From: Jacaranda mimosifolia
Lineage: Eukaryota; Streptophyta; Magnoliopsida; Lamiales; Bignoniaceae
Direction of reading: 5' to 3'
Assembly (NCBI GenBank): GCA_018894105.1
Contig: CM032120.1
Coordinates: 29,844,710 to 29,908,709 of the forward strand
DNA length: 64,000 nucleotides
Position 1 is the stretch's first letter. The number at the start of each line of letters is the position of its first letter. The notes under the pieces are model-generated. The model saw only the letters and a program-made list of their open reading frames with translations. It did not search any database and had not been told where the DNA came from. The position numbers and the translations under genes are program-made. Of this stretch, positions 1 through 10,608 are shown in pieces.

Positions 1-420
1 TATTTAAGAGGATAACTCTCCCTTGTGTGGGATAGACATTATCTATATCTCTTTTGATACTCCTAGCTGGATTAGACTCTTTGAAGGCTCACCTATAAAT
101 AAGCCCTCTTCCTAGGAGTTTAATATACACAACTTGAGTATTCACTCATAAAATATTCTCCCGAATTCATAGTTAATTTTCTCAGTCTTTCCTGGGATAT
201 CACCAAATAGTCCCAAGGGTTTAAGGTGTGTAAACTTGTGGAAGTTGTGGTAGCAGCCCCGCAAGGCGAGAAGAAGAAATCAATAAAAGGCCTTTCGATT
301 AAGGGACGTGGAGTTTTTACGCATTCAAAGCTTGTAGACAAGCTTCGATCCAGGGTGGTATTGATAAGTCTTCCGCTTATCAAAAGATAACACTGGACCA
401 CCCTATTTGATATCATGATT
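1..420 (+). mobile_element. LTR-like fragment, probably Ty1/copia
   Basis: No protein is encoded. The stretch has a core promoter-like TATAAATAAG about 95 bases in, followed by a leader-like segment and a possible polyadenylation signal (AATAAA near 280). At about 402-415 the sequence TTGATATCATGA resembles the plant copia primer-binding site TTGGTATCAGAG with two or three changes. This is what the R-U5 end of a copia LTR looks like. The left edge lies outside the window and no second LTR or target duplication could be seen, so this is an inference. Reading frames here are short and without recognisable domains. Confidence 0.35.
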
Positions 421-2147
421 TATATGATTAATTGTAATTATATACTTAAATCATGATTTTCCCACATAGGGGAGAAGGATTTGGTTTGCTGCATTTTATA
501 ATTCCTCTTTGCTGATATTTGCTGGACTTCTTTTATCTGTTTCTAAACAAATGCTACTTACATGCCTAACATTTACAGACTGAATATTTGATATCTAATT
601 ACTCAGGGGTATGTAATAATATCAACTTATGGACATTCATGGTTTTTATTGTGATGTTTGTACTATAATTCATGTATAATATCTGCTACGTTTCGTTCTT
701 TTGTTTGAAAGAAGAATAAATTTCTTGTACAGAGTCAGAAAGGAGTTTAAGATTTTCTGGGGATACTGACCGGGGGAGCACATGTAATATTTTTCCACCT
801 CTCATGCATCAAAATACTCGTTCTCATAAAAAAGGGGAGATTATTAACCCCCTTGATGGTTTAGAGTTTTTACTAATAATAAAAGAATTTTTCCATGGCA
901 TGCTAGATTAATTATCTCCAAGTAATCTGCGGAAAACTTCATTTTACCATCTGAAATTTGACTCATCTTATTCCCCATATTCTATCAAATCTGGGTAGTT
1001 GGCAGCCTATCTTTCCCACCTGAAAAGTTTATCAAACCTAGCATAAATCTTGCCATTATTTGCATATCATTTGGCATATTCAATGGTCGAAATTAGTCAA
1101 ACTGTATGGAAAGATTCTTCAATGGACATTTTCTTATTTTGTCTTAATGATTATTTTCCTCTTTTATCACCTTCTCTATTCTCGCACACTCTATTATAAA
1201 AGTCTTTAGAGAATATGAAGTTGTGATTACTCTTCATATGTATTTCACATATAGTTTTTCTATATTGAGCTTAATCTGTTTCTAATTTCTTGCATCTATT
1301 GTGTTTTTTTTCGAGCGACCATCTCATGAATAGGCACAGTGAGAGTCCATAGAAATTTTGCAAGTTTATTTGGAAAAAGTTACTTCAAAAATATGCCGTT
1401 GATTAGCTAGTTTTAGAACATCTAGGAATTGCTATATCCCTTTTGGGATTTGGTTATCTTCCCTGTGAGAGTTGATCATTGTTTATTATCCTTTTTTATA
1501 TTTAATTTTTTTTTTCTTCTTATTGTTAAGTTATTTATACTTACGTTGTACAAACTTACTTCAAATTAATTTGATAGGTTTCAGATCTTAAATGAAAATT
1601 TAGGTAATAGATGTATGTACTGCCGAACAACTATAAATTACTATATTTTACTTCCATCATTTCGTTGATAGTTGCTTATTATTCTCGCATTGATTAAAAA
1701 TACCCTAATCTTATGAAGGTGCTCGTTAATTATTTCAATCCCTTTTTGCATAAATTTACTATTTTCAACAAAGCAAAAGTTTTTAAGTACATTATTCAAT
1801 AGAACAAAATTAATTTGTTTGATAGGTTTCAGATTTTAAATAAAAGTTTTAGTAGGTGTAAGTATTATTAAACAACTATAAAGTAGTGTCTTTCACTTCT
1901 GATTTGCAGTTGATTGTTGTTTAGTATTCTTGCATTGTGATGTGGTAAAAGATTTATATGACGTTGTTACCCTTTCAAAAAGAGTTTATGTCGAAATAAC
2001 AACAAGATCCGCACCCTTCTTGATGGATTGTACCTGCCCTGAAATTTCGATTGTACAACCTAATCAGATAGCCATTGATAGATGATATGTGGCAACATCT
2101 AAGAGTTGGAAAGGACATGACTGGTGAGCTAGTGCAGGCACATCCAC
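421..2147. other. gene-free stretch upstream of the NLR promoter
   Basis: AT-rich DNA with no long or recognisable reading frame. It holds a diverged direct duplication (1558-1707 and 1804-1945) and ends in promoter-like sequence. A short segment at 720-830 is less AT-rich and could be a relic of a gene end, but nothing identifies it. Confidence 0.5.
1558..1945. repeat. diverged direct duplication, about 145 bp x2
   Basis: Copy 1 (about 1558-1707) and copy 2 (about 1804-1945) share blocks such as TTGATAGGTTTCAGAT, AACAACTATAAA and TTGCATTG in the same order, with many substitutions between. They lie about 245 bp apart start to start, so they look like an old tandem duplication rather than two transposon copies. 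Confidence 0.6.
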
Positions 2148-2155
2148 TATAAATA
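2148..2155 (+). promoter_or_regulatory. TATA box, probable original NLR core promoter
   Basis: TATAAATA in GC-balanced surroundings, 33 bp before the TAA target site of the 2191-10517 transposon. If the transposon and its target duplication are removed, this box sits about 130 bp upstream of the NLR ATG at 10609, a normal plant spacing with a 5' leader of roughly 100 bases. The role is inferred from position; no transcript is available. Confidence 0.5.
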
Positions 2156-3505
2156 AACTGATTGTTTGGGCACTGCTGTTACAATACTAAGGGCTTGTTG
2201 TTTAGTATTTTGGGTATTTTCTAAAAAATATTTTGAAAGAATGAATTTTTGGGAAAAATTTAGAAAATGTGCCAAGTATTTTTTTTATTTTGGAAAAATA
2301 GGAAAAATAAATTCAAAATGAGGTGGTTGTTTTATTATTATTTTTTTTTTGAAAGGAGATAAATTTTACTGTAGAGATCAAATCAGTTGAATTTTTGTTG
2401 GATTTGTGAAGTGAAAGTGAAATTTTTATGTAATGTATGTATATATTTATTATAGTTGGATTGATATATGATTGTAATAAAATAATGTGTAATTAATATA
2501 ATTGATGATTTATTATGAAATTTATATTTTTATAAATTTAACATTAGCAAATGATGTATTACTTGGAAGAAATACTTATTAATAAATAATAATTATTTAT
2601 GAAATCATAATTATATCTTAATTATAAAAAATTGGCTAATACCATAATTATGTCATAATTGTTAATATCGGCTTATATAAAAAAATTAATTATTGTACAT
2701 TAATTATAAACTAATTACTATTTATTCATTAAAATGTAATTATTTAACTATTTATTATTTCTAATTTATGTACAAATAAAACTTAATTATTGATTTAAAT
2801 AAAATAATTTATTTAATAATTTATATATGTAATACTTATAACAATTCATCAAGTTGAAAAAATAAATAATTTTATATTATATGAAATTAAATCATCTTAG
2901 ATTATTTATTAAACAAATAAGCATAATATTTAACTATACATGAATGAAATATAGAACATAATTAATATATAAATATCAAGTCTTTAAATAATTAAATAAA
3001 CTAATTAAATTAATTCAATATGTTATTTAATTATTTTAGATCATTATTTAATTAATACATTATTTAGTAAATAAATTACTTAGATCAAATAATTTTTACT
3101 TAAATTTAATTAATTTTATTGATAATTATTTTAATTATATTAATATTAATTTATTAAACTTAATAAATTATTAAAAAATAATTAAATTTGTTGTTATAAT
3201 TTTAAATAAATCTAAAGATTAATTTTTTTGAGAATATTAATTTATCTATTATATCAAATTAAAATATCTTAAATTATTTATTTAATGAATAAATGTGATA
3301 TTTAATTAATATATTAAATATAACTAAATATATTTTTACTTAATAAGTAACTTAATTAGTTAATTTAATACGTTATCTAGTAAACAAATTATTTAGTAAT
3401 AATATAAATATTATTTAATTAAATTTAATTATTTTTTTCGACAATTAATTTAATTAAAATTTTTAAACACAAGTATTAGAATTTTATATCTAGTAAAATT
3501 ATATA

Positions 3506-3508
<3 letters not shown>

Positions 3509-3536
<28 letters not shown>
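3509..3536. repeat. (AT)n microsatellite
   Basis: Uninterrupted AT dinucleotides inside the AT-rich Harbinger-like element. Confidence 0.9.
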
Positions 3537-3729
3537 GAATGAGTGAAGTAAGATAGTAATAAATGAATGAGTAGTGTGAAAGAAAAAGGGAGAAAGTGAG
3601 GGGAAAGGTGGGAAAGGTGGGATTTTTAAGGTATAAGGTATTTTGAAATTATTTTGCTAGGATTTTTTTAGTATAAAATTATTGCATTTTGAGAGAATAA
3701 TTGAAAAATACATACACATTTTGAAATTA

Positions 3730-3839
3730 CAGTTAATTAGAAAAAAATCCCTAATTCTACTTTCATTTTAATGATCAGTCCCCATTTGAATTTTTACACA
3801 CTAAACTCCCTACTTTTTCACAAAACTTAGAAATCACTC
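3730..3839 (+). repeat. MULE left terminal inverted repeat
   Basis: Pairs, ungapped, with the reverse complement of 10346-10455. Identity is patchy at the outer edge and strong over the inner 60 bases. Confidence 0.75.
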
Positions 3840-4419
3840 CGCATATCTTTTAGAAAGACATATATATCCTTGTAGTTAGAGAAAACAACAAAAATACCTG
3901 AGAAATGCATTTTTCTCTTCAAGAAGAATGCTTTCATTTTTTTTTTCCTGAAATCGACGACTTCTCCAAGCGGCCAAACAAAAGGCCGCGAAATCGTTCC
4001 TCTGCCATTGATGCGAGGAAAAAAAAAAAAAAGACACCAAAAATTCTGCCATTTTTTCTGTGATAATGGAAGGAGAAACAATGGCAACAAGAAGCGAAAT
4101 ACAAAAAGAAGTGATAAAAAGAAACAAATGTATGTTTTCTGCATTTACAGTTTTAAATGTTTGTGATTTTTCAGTGTTATACTTATTTCTTGTCTATTTT
4201 CTCATGTTTAGGGTTTTTATTTCCTATTTAGTTGTTAAACACTTGAACCCAATTGATATATATAATTTTATTTGTGAGATGGGAAGTTTTTGATTTGTAC
4301 TTGAAAGGCATGAAAGTTGTACTTCACTTTTTTGAGGTTTATACTTCTTTTTACCTGAAATTATATGGTGAAATTATCTGAAAGTGGTAGTATATTATTT
4401 GTGGTACAAAACATCCAAA

Positions 4420-6055
4420 CTTGCAGTACGCATTAAGCAAAAGTGTAGTATATAATCTGTATAACTGTAGTATATTTTAGAAGCAAATGTAGTATAAATA
4501 TTCAAACTTGCAGTACACATTAAGCAAAAGTGTAGTATATAATCTGTGTAACTGCAGTACATTTTAAAAGCATTTGTAGTACAAAATATTCAAAGCTGCA
4601 GATTAAATAAAATTATAGTATATAATTTGTGTGCATGCAGTACATTTTAGAAGCATCTATAGTACAAAAGTATTCAAGCATGCAGTATACATTAACTGAA
4701 AATATAGTATATAATTTGTGTATCTGTAGTACATTTTAGAAGCAACTGTAGTACAAAATATTTAAGCCTGTAGTATACATAAATTGAAAGTATAGTATAT
4801 AATCTGTGTAAAGAGGAGCTAAATTCATCCGGTGCAAAAAGATATCAAAGTTGAGTTGGGGCACCGCATACACTTCAAGTCCTTATGTATATGTTGACAA
4901 GGACGTCAACGGATCGAGTGGGGGAGAATGTCATGGGTCACTCATTGGAGAAGAATAGCGACCTTGACTTCAAGGGGCATTAGGAGCGACAAGGTGTTGT
5001 CGGCTCACTCGGTAAAGCGAAAAAAGCCTATGAGCAGAGACTCTTACGAGGTTCGGTTTGAAAAACTGTTTCAATGGCATATTCCTTAAGTTATGAGGAT
5101 GCTTCCCACCAAGTTTGAAGTCATTCCGTGTCCGTTTGGGCACCGAACATTGAGGGCGACCTGGAGCGGTCTTACTGCACGCAGGTAGTGCAAAGATGCA
5201 TTGAGCAGAGTGGCTTGGAAAAGGAATTTTGTGAAACTATTTCAGTGGGGTGTTCCTTGAGGTGTTGGCAACGTTCCCACCAAGTTTCACCAGTAGACGA
5301 TTCCGTTTGGATAGGAAACGGCTAAGATCTTTAGAATGCGGCAATGCAGTGGCAATGCTGTAATTCCAGCTTATTGCGAGGGCAATTACTGTTCCATGGA
5401 GAATTGGACGGGGCTGGAACTTTGTGGAGTTAATGTATAAGCCGAGAGCTATCCAACGGTTCAAGCGGCAAGTGATTTGGACGCCGGGAGAGGAAGTTGA
5501 GAAAATATAGTACAAAACATTCAAGCCTATAGATTAAATGAAATTATAGTATATAATCTGTGTATATGCAGTATATTTTATAAGCATCTCTAGTATAAAA
5601 ACATTCAAGTGTGCAGTATACATTAATGAAAATATAGTATATAATCTGTATATCTGTAGTACAGTTTAGAAGCAAATGTAGTACAAAATATTTAAGCCTG
5701 CAGTATACATTAAATGAAAGTGTAGTATATAATCTATGTAACTGCAGTACATTTTAGAAGCAAATATAGTATAAACATTTATGTTTGCAGTACACATCAG
5801 GTAAAAGTGTAGCATATTATCTATGTAACTGCAATACATTTTAGAAGCATATGTAGTACAAAATATTCAAGCATGTAGATTAAATTAAATTATAATTTAA
5901 TATTTGTATATATGCAGTACATTTTAGAAGCATCTGTAGTACAAAAACATCCAGGCATGTAGTATACATTAACTGAAAATGTAGTATATAACCTGTGTAT
6001 CTATAGTATATTTTAGAAGCAATTGTAATACAAAACATTTAAGCCTGTAGGGTTT
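4420..6055. repeat. tandem array A, unit about 87 bp
   Basis: About ten copies of a unit built from GTAGTATATAATCTGTGTA, a CAGTACATTTTAGAAGCA-like block and GTAGTACAAAATATTCAAG. Copies differ at 10-20% of positions by eye. The array is broken between about 4813 and 5506 by a retroelement fragment and then resumes in the same orientation. Confidence 0.9.
4813..5506 (+). mobile_element. Ty3/gypsy chromovirus fragment inside array A
   Basis: GC-balanced sequence unlike the surrounding repeats. It contains the motif GACAAGGACGTCAACGGATC followed by a purine tract (about 4917-4928, AGTGGGGGAGAA) and TGTCATGGGTCACTC. This is the usual layout of the 3' end of a plant chromovirus: last codons, polypurine tract, start of 3' LTR. 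The fragment is truncated on both sides, has no target duplication, and roughly 30 bp of the repeat unit is missing at the junction. That points to capture during DNA repair rather than insertion. Confidence 0.6.
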
Positions 6056-6164
6056 GAATCATAGTTTGTATGTACATACATATGTAAATTGAAGCATACT
6101 TTGTTTATAATATTATTTTGTATGTAAGTATAATTTTCCATCAAGTATTTATAATATTTTGATT

Positions 6165-7190
6165 TCAACACCATATGAGGGAAATGAAATACAAATGTAG
6201 AACGAACAAAGTATAAATGGTGTTATGTTGAAGTACACTTCAATTCAATTGAAATTGAACAGTGAATTTGAGTACAATATGATAGAAATGAAGTACAAAT
6301 ATAGAAAAAAATAAAGTATAAATGGTGTTATGTTGAAGTACACTTCAATTCAATTGAAATTGAACAGTGAATTTGAGTACAATATGATAGAAATGAAGTA
6401 CAAATATAGAAAAAAATAAAGTATAAATGGTGTTATGTTGAAGTACACTTCAATTAAATTGAAATTAGGTAGTGAATTTAAGTACAATATGATGGAAATG
6501 AAGTATAAATATAGAACAAATAAAGTATAAATGGTGTTATATTGAAATATAGTTCAATTAAATTGAAATCGAGCAGTGAATTTGAGTGCAATATGAGGAA
6601 AATGAAGTACAAACGTAGAACAAACAAAGTATAAATATTGTTATGTTGAAGTACAATTCAATTAAATTGAAATCGGACAGTGAATTTGAGTATAATATGA
6701 TGGAAATGAAGTACAAACGTAGAACAAACAAAGTATAAATAGTGTTATGTTGAAGTACACTTCAATTAAATTGAAGTTGGACAGTGAATTTGAGTACAAT
6801 ATGATGTAAATGAAGTACAAACGTAGAACAAACAAAATATAAATGGTGTTATGTTCAAGTACACTTCAACTAAATTGAAATCAAACAGTGAATTTGAGTA
6901 CAATATGATATAAATGAAGTACATATATGGAACAAATAAAGTATAAATGGTATTATGTTGAAGTACACTTCAATTAAATTGAAATCGAGCAGTGAATTTG
7001 AGTACAATATGATGAAAATAAAGTACAAATATAGAACAAACAAAGTATAAATGGTATTATGTTAAAGTACACTTCAATTCAATTGAAATCGGATAGTGAA
7101 TTTGAGTACAATATGATGAAAATATTGTACAAACATAGAACAAACAAAGTATAAATGGTGTTATGTTGAAGTACACTTATTGCAATTGAA
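6165..7190. repeat. tandem array B, unit about 105 bp
   Basis: About nine copies of a unit with GAATTTGAGTACAATATGAT, AATGAAGTACAAATATAGAA, AAAGTATAAATGGTGTTATG and TTGAAGTACACTTCAATT. Two neighbouring copies (about 6268-6477) are almost identical, showing recent local duplication; others differ at scattered sites. Confidence 0.9.
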
Positions 7191-7509
7191 TAATTAGTCT
7201 CCAATAATTGTTGTGATAGTCAAGTACAATATTTTGAGATTATCGATCAGATGAAGTACGTATTTGTACAGGTTATAGGGTGAATATTATTGTCAAATGC
7301 TCATTTGTTTACATCTTTGAAAGCATAAGTATTCTTTATATTTCTGCAATTGATAACATTCATTCGTTGAATATTAGTGGTTAACACTTTAAAATTTTAA
7401 TATTATTTTATTCATATAATAAATATTACACACATTTTTAGAGTTTGCTTATTAATTACTGTGACTTAAAAGCAAATCATGGAACAAATTTCAATTCAAC
7501 AATATTAGT

Positions 7510-8090
7510 AAAAATATTAAGAAATGGAGTACATAATGGCTGAAATGAAATACAAATGTCGTGAAATCAAGTATAAATCTTTCAGATTGAGATACGAAAG
7601 CGCTGATATCTTGGACAACATTCATTTGCTAACTTCCACGCTAAACAAGTACATTATTGCCAAAAAGAAGTACAAATGTCATGAAATCAAGTACAATTCT
7701 ACCAAATTGGGGTACAAAAAAATTGATATCCCGGACAACATGTAAAAATGCCAATTTCACGCTAAATCAAATACATAATTGCCGAAATGAAGTACAATTG
7801 TTATGAAATCAAGTATAATTCTCCCAGATTATGGTGCAAAATAACTGATATCTCCGACAACATACAAAAATGCCAATTTCACGCTAAATCAAATACATAA
7901 TTGCCGAAATAAAGTATAATTGTCATGACACCAAGTATAGTTCTCCTAGATTGGGGTACAAAATAACTGATATCTCGGATAATATACAAAAATGCCAATT
8001 TCAAGCTAAATCAAGTACATGATTACCAAAATAAAGTACAAATGTCATGAAATCAAGTATAAATCTCCTAGATTAAGGTACAAACTTTAG
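7510..8090. repeat. tandem array C, unit about 120-130 bp
   Basis: Four to five copies carrying AAATACATAATTGCCGAAAT, GAAATCAAGTATAATTCTCC and AACTGATATCTC-GACAACAT blocks. One pair of units happens to be open in the plus frame (7524-7745, 73 aa), giving a protein with an internal repeat. This is most likely a by-product of the tandem repeat. Confidence 0.85.
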
Positions 8091-8318
8091 CTAGATTACT
8101 GATTCTTTGCAGGTTCGACGATTATGCCCTATTCTACCATACCTTTTACACTTAATTACACGTTTCTCAATTTGTGATGGAATCATCTGTGTCCTTCTAT
8201 GCCCAGGTTGAGATCGGCAATCAGGTGCATTAATGACGCCATCATCATCTAGAGGGAACATATGCATATCATACGTAGAAATGGTGTTTATCACTGCTTG
8301 GTATACTTGTTGATACAT
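8091..8318 (-). pseudogene. MULE transposase C-terminal zinc-knuckle remnant
   Basis: A 75-codon minus-strand frame ending in a motif KCKRYGRIGHNRRTC. In MURA-type plant transposases the C-terminus carries a CCHC zinc knuckle with the pattern C-x2-C-x3-GHN-RRTC. Here the second cysteine is replaced by tyrosine, so zinc binding is probably lost. The DDE catalytic core and SWIM domain that should precede it are absent; array D stands in their place. It is bounded on both sides by tandem repeats. Confidence 0.7.
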
Positions 8319-8379
8319 CTCAACTCGGTAATATTGATCGGTAAAGTCATATGATAAAAGTGACTTTGACTCAAGAGTA

Positions 8380-9780
8380 CAAGTTTTGATAAAATAAAAT
8401 AAAATTTCGGAACACTTGAAGTATAGAACTTCAATGAATATAGTATAAGTTTAGATAAAATGATGTATAAAATGAAGTATAATTTCAAAAAATAGAAATA
8501 CAATTTTTTATAAAGTGAAATACAATTTCAGAACACCTGAAGTATAAAACCATAGCAATTGCAACACAATTTTTGAATAATCCATTAGTAAAATACTTGA
8601 AACTTAAATAATAGATTTAGATAACTGAAGTACAAGTTCGGAACACTTGAAGTATAGAACTTCAATGAATAGAGTACATGTTTAGGTAAAATGATGTATA
8701 AAATGAAGTATAATTTTAAAAAATAGAAGTACAATTTTAGATAAAGTGAAGTACAATTTCAAAACACCTGAAGTATAAAACCTTAGTAATTGCGGTATAA
8801 TTTTTGGATAATTCATTAGTAGAATACTTGAAGCTTAAATAATATATTCAAATAACTGAAGTATAAGTTTAGATAAAATAAAATACAATTTCGAAACACT
8901 TGAAGTATAGAACTTCAATAAATAGAGTAAATGTTTATGTAAAATGAAGTATAATTTCAGAAAATAGAAGTATAATTTTATATAAAAAGCAGTACAGTTT
9001 TAGAACACTTGAAGTATAAAACTTAAATAACAGATTCAGATAATTGAAGTACAAGTTTAGATAAAATGAAGTACAATTTCAGAACACTTGAAGTATAGAA
9101 CTTCAATGAATAGAGTACATGTTTAGGTAAAACAATGTATGAAATGAAGTATAATTTTAAAAAATAGAAGTACAATTTTAGATAAAGTGAAGTACAATTT
9201 CAAAACACTTGAAGTATAAAACTTTAGCAATTGCAGTACAATTTTTGGATAACCCATTAGTAAAACACTTTAAACTTAAATAATATATTCAAATAACTAA
9301 AGTATAAATTTAGATAAATGAAGTACAATTTCGAAACACTTGAAGTATAGAACTTCAATGAATAAAGTACATGTTTAGATAAAATGAAGTACAAAAGAAA
9401 GTATAATTTCAGAAAATAAAAATACAATTTTAGATAAAGTGAAGTACAATTTCAAAACGCTTGAAGTATAAAGCCCTAGCAACTGCAGTATATTTTGGTT
9501 AATTGATAAATATAACACTTAAAGTATATAACTTCAATAAATATAGTACAATCTTTGATACAATGAAGCATAATTTCAAAAAATCAAAAGAATAATTTTA
9601 TATAAAAGACATATATTTTAGGAACACTTCAAGTATAAACTGCTAGAAGTTGCAGTACAATTTTGGATAATCCATTAATAGAACACTTGAAGTATAAAAC
9701 TTACATAATAGAATACAATTTCAAAACACTTCAAGTACAAAATTTTACAAACTGCAATACAATTTAGATTCTATAGAAGT
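8380..9780. repeat. tandem array D, unit about 240 bp with internal subrepeats
   Basis: Roughly five to six copies of a long unit made of short modules such as GAAGTACAATTTCAGAACACT, TGAAGTATAGAACTTCAATG and AAATGATGTATAAAATGAAG. The AGTAC/AGTAT core recurs about every 20-25 bases, so the unit itself looks like an amplified string of a shorter ancestral repeat. Confidence 0.85.
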
Positions 9781-9781
9781 A

Positions 9782-10055
9782 TTACCTTAAACCATCACTG
9801 CTCTTCTTTGCACTGCTGCTTAATTCATCCTTTCGGTTTACCAGGATGTCAACAACGTTCATTTTCAATGTCAAATGCAGTAAGACCATATTCATGACAC
9901 CGTCATCATCAGTCAAACTCATGTACAATTTTTGATGTGGAGCTATGTATTGCAAATTAAAGTGTTCGGCGTTGATTTTACTCCATTTTCTTGCGAGATT
10001 AATGTATATGTCCATTAACTTGATTGAACACTTCTACTTCACTACTGGTTGACAT
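9782..10055 (-). pseudogene. MULE transposase N-terminal remnant
   Basis: The minus-strand frame 10015-9782 (77 codons) contains KWSKINAEHFNLQYIAP and a DDDGVMNM motif. This resembles the N-terminal domain of plant MURA-type proteins, in which a conserved aspartate-rich turn precedes a strand. A better start is the ATG at 10055-10053 (protein begins MSTSSEVEVF), but a one-base shift separates it from the longer frame. The reading frame runs into array D at 9780. No catalytic residues remain. Confidence 0.6.
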
Positions 10056-10345
10056 TGTCAGAAAAATATAAGAAACTCAGAAGCAACTGAGAAGAAACTG
10101 AGAAGAAGAAGAAACCTAAAAATGATGAAAATAAAAAGAGAAGAAGAAATGCAGCTATCGAGTTGGTGGTTTTTGGCTCTAACGTTATTCTCATTCCTGT
10201 CGTGGAGCTTGTTACGTTTTTTCTGTTCTCTCTATTTTTGGTATGATAGGATTTACTGTTTGCTTGTCCGGATAAAGAAGAAGTGAGAAAAAATTAATGA
10301 AAAATATTATACTTAAGGACATTTTTGTCAAATAAAGTGAATGGA

Positions 10346-10455
10346 GAGTGATATCTAAACTTTTAACAGAATTAAAGAATTTTTTCTAATAAAAATCAAG
10401 TGAAAAGTGATCACAAAAGTTAAAAGTGTATTTGATACTTTTAAATAAGTGTCCC
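10346..10455 (-). repeat. MULE right terminal inverted repeat
   Basis: Partner of 3730-3839. Its outer edge is 153 bp from the NLR start codon. Promoters inside MULE terminal repeats are known in the family, so this end could influence NLR transcription; that is inference. Confidence 0.75.
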
Positions 10456-10608
10456 TTGAAATTATCTTGGAGTTGGAAAATATTGTTGCATGTGGGAAAA
10501 TGTTAAAGAGCAAAGCCTAAATTACGTTGATTGAACGCCGATTGAATAAAGGCCATAGTCAATTATTTCAACTACTTTTTGTCAGAAAACCAGGGAAGAA
10601 AAAAGGTT

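Larger units (their letters stand above)
3730..10455 (-). mobile_element. Mutator-like element (MULE) with transposase core replaced by tandem arrays
   Basis: Flanked by a perfect 9-bp direct repeat TTGAAATTA (3721-3729 and 10456-10464), the size typical of Mutator transposons. Its ends form imperfect inverted repeats that align without gaps for at least 110 bases; shared blocks include a TGATCA-centred stretch and ATCACTC at the inner edge. Inside, minus-strand transposase sequence survives only as an N-terminal piece (9782-10055) and a C-terminal zinc knuckle (8091-8318). The rest is four tandem-repeat families (4420-6055, 6165-7190, 7510-8090, 8380-9780) and a gypsy fragment (4813-5506). 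It cannot encode a working transposase. It landed inside the older Harbinger-like element, close to the NLR gene. Confidence 0.85.
2191..10517. mobile_element. PIF/Harbinger-like non-autonomous element (contains nested MULE)
   Basis: The left end reads GGGCTTGTTGTTTAG and the right end, read inward on the minus strand, GGCTTTGCTCTTTAA; the two agree imperfectly over about 21 bases. Both ends are flanked by TAA (2188-2190 and 10518-10520), the 3-bp target duplication of PIF/Harbinger transposons. Without the nested MULE (3730-10455 and one 9-bp duplication) the element is about 1.6 kb, extremely AT-rich and non-coding, so it must have been mobilised in trans. It includes an (AT)n tract at about 3509-3536. 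It lies between a TATA box and the NLR start codon. Confidence 0.7.

Noticed and set aside
3827..4293. Small ORFs on both strands at the MULE left end
   Set aside because: They lie in or next to the terminal inverted repeat, are rich in Phe/Lys from poly-A/T tracts and have no domain.
7524..7745. 73-aa protein with internal repeats (YKC-EIKY)
   Set aside because: The repeat in the protein is the DNA tandem repeat; other units of the same array are closed by stops.
4420..9780. CRISPR-like or centromeric satellite array
   Set aside because: Units are degenerate and contiguous with no spacers, in a plant nuclear genome, and lie between MULE inverted repeats; neither a CRISPR array nor a long satellite block.
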